DNA of 64,000 nt, taken from Sphingobacterium corticibacter (GTDB lineage: Bacteria > Bacteroidota > Bacteroidia > Sphingobacteriales > Sphingobacteriaceae). The translations under genes and the position numbers were made by a program. The stretch spans positions 124,001 through 188,000 of the forward strand of contig NZ_QDKG01000006.1 in the NCBI RefSeq assembly GCF_003076635.1, written 5' to 3'. Under the pieces are notes generated by a model. That model did not search any database. It saw only the letters and a program-made list of their open reading frames with translations, and was not told the DNA's origin. This document shows, in pieces, positions 60,921 to 64,000 of this stretch (position 1 is the first letter of the stretch; every line of letters starts with the position of its first letter).

Positions 60921-60992
60921 CACTAAACTGGATATTTTAAGAAAAATTAGGTTGTATTCTGTCTTTCATTCACCTAAAAATCAATACTAAGT

Positions 60993-61466
60993 TTACACAT
61001 TGACTTTGGCATTGTCGTGCAAGATTTTGATGTGGTCGTAAGCTGCCTTCTGTTCTTGACTTTGCCGCAATAGCATCTCTCGGATAGGATTATCTTCTCC
61101 AATTTCATTCTCCAAGAAGTTTTGATAGACCTTATCAAATTCCTCTTCGCCCTGTTCTGCTAATTCAAGCACATTGAGCCGATCTGCGGAAGAAAAAGTA
61201 GATTTCAAACTCATCCATGCACGAAAAATCTTTCCGCTGAGGCGAGTATGGTCTGTCAGATCTTGTCCAATCTGCAAGACCAATGGCGCAATCTCGGTTT
61301 TAAAATCGGCAGATTGATCGCGGTACTTTTCAAATATGCTACGTAGATCGGTATGTTGACCGCCGGGTAGCAATTCGATTGCCTTGCTATATCCTTCGAT
61401 GCGATCATTATTGATTTCGACCAAATCGTGTAAAATGTCTAACGGTTCTCTTGTTGATTGTTGCAT
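60993..61466 (-). CDS. DUF2383/PA2169-family four-helix-bundle protein
   Basis: A 157-residue cytosolic protein with the ferritin-like layout of the PA2169 family: LHDLVEINNDRIEGYSKAIEL, LRSIFEKYRDQSADFKTEI, FRAWMSLKSTFSSADRLNVLELAEQGEEEF (in parts) and MLLRQSQEQKAAYDHIKIL. The Glu/His pairs needed for a di-iron site are only partly evident. Such genes are often linked to general stress response. ATG at 61466 is used. Alone in its neighbourhood. Confidence 0.85.
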   Translation of the reverse strand: MQQSTREPLDILHDLVEINNDRIEGYSKAIELLPGGQHTDLRSIFEKYRDQSADFKTEIAPLVLQIGQDLTDHTRLSGKIFRAWMSLKSTFSSADRLNVLELAEQGEEEFDKVYQNFLENEIGEDNPIREMLLRQSQEQKAAYDHIKILHDNAKVNV

Positions 61467-61595
61467 ATACTTTTTATCCTTTAACGTATCTCCGTATAAC
61501 GACAATCATAGCCTTAATTAGTTTTACAGATCATCATGATTGCGTATAATCCCGTATCACATAAGCGAGCCATTGCCTCTTGCACGAAAACAAGG

Positions 61596-62669
61596 CTAGA
61601 TAAACGCGCGCTTGTATTGTACGGGTGGATTTACTTCTTCGCCCAACTCAGCGGCCGCGGCTAGTGGGAAGTAAGGGTTTCTCAATAGTTCTCTAGCAAA
61701 GAATACTAAGTCGGCATCACCATTTAACAAGATTGTTTCCGCCTGCTGTGCATTAGTAATCATACCAACTGCACTGACAACTGCTGTGTTACCAAGAGAT
61801 TGCTTTAAAGCACTCGCCAATGGCACTTGATAGCTCGGGCCAACAGGTATGTGCACGCCGCCAATCACGCCACCGCTGGATACATCAATAATATCCACAC
61901 CTGCCTCGATTAGTTTTGCAGTCAGCCATTTGGAATCCTCTATTGTCCATCCTTCATCCGACCAATCTGTCGCCGAAATACGTACAGATATGGGAAGATC
62001 GGCTGGCCATTCTTCTTGCACAGCGCTCACGATTTCCAAAAGAAATTTCGCTCGGTTCTCGATGCTTCCGCCATAAGAATCGTTGCGTTTATTGGATAAT
62101 GGAGATAGAAATTCGTTGATCAAGTAGCCGTGTGCACTGTGTATTTCTATCCATTCAAAACCCGCTTGCAAAGCTCTTTTGGCCGCAACTTTGAAATCTT
62201 GCTGTAGCTGCTGTATATCTTCGATAGTCATCTCTCGAGGAGTCGGCATGTGCGAAGAAAAGGCAATCGGCGAAGGCGCCAGCAAAGTCCAACCGCCTTC
62301 TGCTTCGGTATGCAATGTTTTACTTTGATCACCGGCTACCCACGTACTTCCTTTTCTACCAGCATGAGCCAATTGGATCGCAGGAACTGCGCCATTATCC
62401 TTAATAAATTTGGCAATACGAGAAAGTCCTTCTACGTGACCATCTTTATAAATGCCAAGATCGCCGACGGATATACGTCCATCTGCTCGTACTGCAGAAG
62501 CTTCTAGCATTACGGCACCCGCGCCGCCCATGGCGCGCGTACCGTAATGCACCAAATGCCAATCCGTAGCAAAGCCATCTTCCGAAGAATACATACACAT
62601 CGGGGAAGTTACGATACGGTTTTTTAGCGTAATGGATTTTATATTTATTGGGCTAAATAATATAGACAT
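61596..62669 (-). CDS. NADH:flavin oxidoreductase, Old Yellow Enzyme family (YqjM-like)
   Basis: A 357-residue FMN-binding TIM-barrel ene-reductase that reduces activated C=C bonds with NAD(P)H. It belongs to the YqjM (thermophilic-like) class: SPMCMYSSEDGFATDWHLVHYG carries the Cys that tunes FMN, AIQLAHAGRKGS is the next strand, IEIHSAHGYLINEFLSPLSN holds the paired His, and RISATDW, VFFARELLRNPYFPL follow. The physiological substrate is unknown. It lies 42 bases downstream of the alcohol dehydrogenase gene, with a small hairpin between. Confidence 0.93.
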   Translation of the reverse strand: MSILFSPINIKSITLKNRIVTSPMCMYSSEDGFATDWHLVHYGTRAMGGAGAVMLEASAVRADGRISVGDLGIYKDGHVEGLSRIAKFIKDNGAVPAIQLAHAGRKGSTWVAGDQSKTLHTEAEGGWTLLAPSPIAFSSHMPTPREMTIEDIQQLQQDFKVAAKRALQAGFEWIEIHSAHGYLINEFLSPLSNKRNDSYGGSIENRAKFLLEIVSAVQEEWPADLPISVRISATDWSDEGWTIEDSKWLTAKLIEAGVDIIDVSSGGVIGGVHIPVGPSYQVPLASALKQSLGNTAVVSAVGMITNAQQAETILLNGDADLVFFARELLRNPYFPLAAAAELGEEVNPPVQYKRAFI

Positions 62670-62686
62670 GATTATACATTATTTTT

Positions 62687-62711
62687 AAAAATTGGGCACT
62701 CATAAGTGCCT
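62687..62711 (-). terminator. small hairpin between the alcohol dehydrogenase and OYE genes
   Basis: GGCACT (62695-62700) and AGTGCC (62705-62710) with a four-base loop, followed on the minus strand by CAATTTTTAAAA. The stem is short, so it may only reduce expression of the second gene. Confidence 0.4.
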
Positions 62712-63758
62712 TTATAACGATGCTAAGTCGATTACAAAACGATACTTCACATCATTTTTCTCCATTCGTTCGTAGGCTTGATCAATGTAATCTATGTTGA
62801 TCACCTCTACGTCAGACACAATATTGTGTTCCCCGCAGAAATCAAGCATCTCTTGTGTTTCGGCAATGCCACCGATAGACGATCCGCTAAGGCTATTTCT
62901 TCCTCCAATTAAGGAGAATGGTGGAATTTGTGCTGGTTTTGATGGAACACCTACACAGATATGAGTTCCATTTGTCTTCAGTAGCGACATGTAGGCCGCA
63001 ATATCATGTTCGGCACTTACGGTATCTAAAATAAAGTCAAAAGATCTTCGTGCCGCTTTGAACTGCTCTTTGTCTGTGGTCACGATGAAGTGATGTGCGC
63101 CCAAACGTTTCGCATCTTCGCGTTTGCCTTCTGAAGTACTCAATACCGTTACCTCGGCGCCAAATGCGACTCCAAATTTGACGGCCATGTGGCCTAAGCC
63201 ACCAAGGCCAAGCACAGCTAACTTCGTTCCTTTACCCACTTTCCAGTGACGAAGTGGAGAATACGTCGTAATACCTGCGCACAATAATGGCGCTGTAGCT
63301 TCTAATGGTAGGTTCTCTGGAACACGCAATACGAATTCTTCCTTAACGACGATCGTCTTAGAATAACCACCATATGTAGGCATTCCATCGGTGTATTTGT
63401 TGACACTATTGTAGGTTTGTATATTGCCTTCTGCACAGTATTGTTCTTCGCCGTCTTGGCAACTTTCGCAATGACCACAAGAATCTACCATACATCCTGT
63501 ACCTACTAGATCTCCTACTTTAAATTTGCTAACCTGATCTCCAACCTGAGCAACGCGTCCGACGATTTCATGTCCGGGTACCATAGGATAGATGCCCTTG
63601 AACCAATCATCACGGATCTGATGTAAATCCGAATGGCACACGCCGCAATATAGAATATCGAACTGTACATCATTTGAACCCAAATCTCTGCGCTCAAAAT
63701 CCCAGGCTGCTAATTTCTCTCCCGCTTTCTGAGCGGCATAACCTTTCGTTGCTATCAT
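62712..63758 (-). CDS. zinc-dependent NAD(P)-alcohol dehydrogenase (YahK/CAD-like)
   Basis: A 348-residue medium-chain dehydrogenase that interconverts aldehydes and alcohols. The catalytic zinc site shows Cys in YCGVCHSDLHQIRDDW and GHEIVGRVAQVG; the structural zinc is bound by CGHCESCQDGEEQYC; the cofactor fold is LAVLGLGGLGHMAVKFG. The LSGSSIGG segment near the C-terminus is typical of the cinnamyl-alcohol-dehydrogenase/YahK group, usually NADPH-linked. ATG at 63758 is chosen. It probably forms an aldehyde-detoxifying pair with the Old Yellow Enzyme downstream. Confidence 0.94.
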   Translation of the reverse strand: MIATKGYAAQKAGEKLAAWDFERRDLGSNDVQFDILYCGVCHSDLHQIRDDWFKGIYPMVPGHEIVGRVAQVGDQVSKFKVGDLVGTGCMVDSCGHCESCQDGEEQYCAEGNIQTYNSVNKYTDGMPTYGGYSKTIVVKEEFVLRVPENLPLEATAPLLCAGITTYSPLRHWKVGKGTKLAVLGLGGLGHMAVKFGVAFGAEVTVLSTSEGKREDAKRLGAHHFIVTTDKEQFKAARRSFDFILDTVSAEHDIAAYMSLLKTNGTHICVGVPSKPAQIPPFSLIGGRNSLSGSSIGGIAETQEMLDFCGEHNIVSDVEVINIDYIDQAYERMEKNDVKYRFVIDLASL

Positions 63759-64000
63759 GTTTATCTCTTTTTGTCTATACAAATTAATACATGTTTAACC
63801 ATTAATACCAAATTTTGGTTTGTCAATTTTACTGCTCTTTTCCAATGATCGGTACGAGCTATACGAGACTAATCACATAAATTCGAAAATAAATATAGCC
63901 CTCACACTAGCGCAAACCCACAAATGCGAAAATAATTACATAAGTGAAAAACCGGATGCAAAGGTTTAGTCGTACATGTCATAAAACTATCATATTAAAA
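63759..64000. other. 242-base right edge without a gene
   Basis: AT-rich sequence upstream of the alcohol dehydrogenase gene. No perfect -7 box or open frame is seen; the gene's promoter must lie here. Confidence 0.4.

Noticed and set aside
60733..60992. Intergenic stretch with several hairpins, considered as a small RNA or tRNA
   Set aside because: No cloverleaf or CCA end is found; the best stem fits a terminator for the DUF2383 gene and the -7 box explains the rest.

Overview
The window is chromosomal DNA of a member of the Bacteroidota, most likely the Sphingobacteriaceae (Sphingobacterium, Pedobacter or a relative). The evidence is a SusC/SusD pair, TonB-dependent receptors with carboxypeptidase-like N-terminal domains, many type II signal peptides, a lipid-anchored TamL, an RprX/RprY-like two-component pair, and promoters of the Bacteroidota type (-7 box TANNTTTG, few Shine-Dalgarno sequences). 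The genus is an inference. I found no rRNA, tRNA, CRISPR array, transposase or phage gene.

Layout: 0-3 kb holds the 3' part of a susC gene with its susD and terminator, then an unknown secreted protein. 3.7-10 kb holds an RlmI-like rRNA methyltransferase, an AI-2E-type permease, a TrmH-like methyltransferase divergent from tamL, and a small membrane protein. 10-14 kb holds a 2.07-kb tandem duplication of a fimbrillin-like/FISUMP lipoprotein gene: the core is identical, the ends have diverged, the second copy has an early stop, and a decayed piece of the neighbouring gene was carried along. 14-23 kb holds serS, an LTXXQ protein, pncB with a methyltransferase, a DUF6600-like secreted protein, an Mla-type lipid transporter (mlaEFD) and a pseudouridine synthase. 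23-28 kb holds a lipoprotein of the S9 peptidase family that has lost its catalytic Ser and His, followed at once by a histidine kinase and response regulator. 28-33 kb holds greA, a HIT protein, and a dedA-ppa-CorC/HlyC-rsmE run.

33-35.5 kb is a three-gene minus-strand operon: a LolD-like ATPase, an FtsX-like permease with a 64-residue loop containing 25 histidines, and a DUF3299 protein, a candidate zinc-linked exporter or importer. 35.6-39.7 kb is a TonB-dependent receptor with a probable surface lipoprotein. 40-46 kb holds a Tat-exported Gfo/Idh/MocA oxidoreductase, a TlpA-like thioredoxin, a small secreted protein, a gene-poor stretch with an orphan susC-like leader, and a GH92 alpha-mannosidase. 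46-50 kb holds a nucleoside transporter, a bifunctional nuclease and etfBA. 50-56 kb holds an NlpE-like lipoprotein, a cysteine desulfurase, lnt, a PH/SHOCT protein, rsmI, a thioesterase and two small conserved proteins. 56-64 kb holds an orphan bacteriophytochrome kinase, a DEAD-box helicase facing a cold-shock-domain protein, a DUF2383 protein, and an alcohol dehydrogenase with an Old Yellow Enzyme.

The most interesting points are the peptidase-derived lipoprotein linked to a two-component system (possibly a ligand sensor), the His-loop transporter, the lipoprotein pair under gene conversion, and a recurring arrangement in which TANNTTTG lies exactly four bases before ATG, suggesting leaderless mRNAs.
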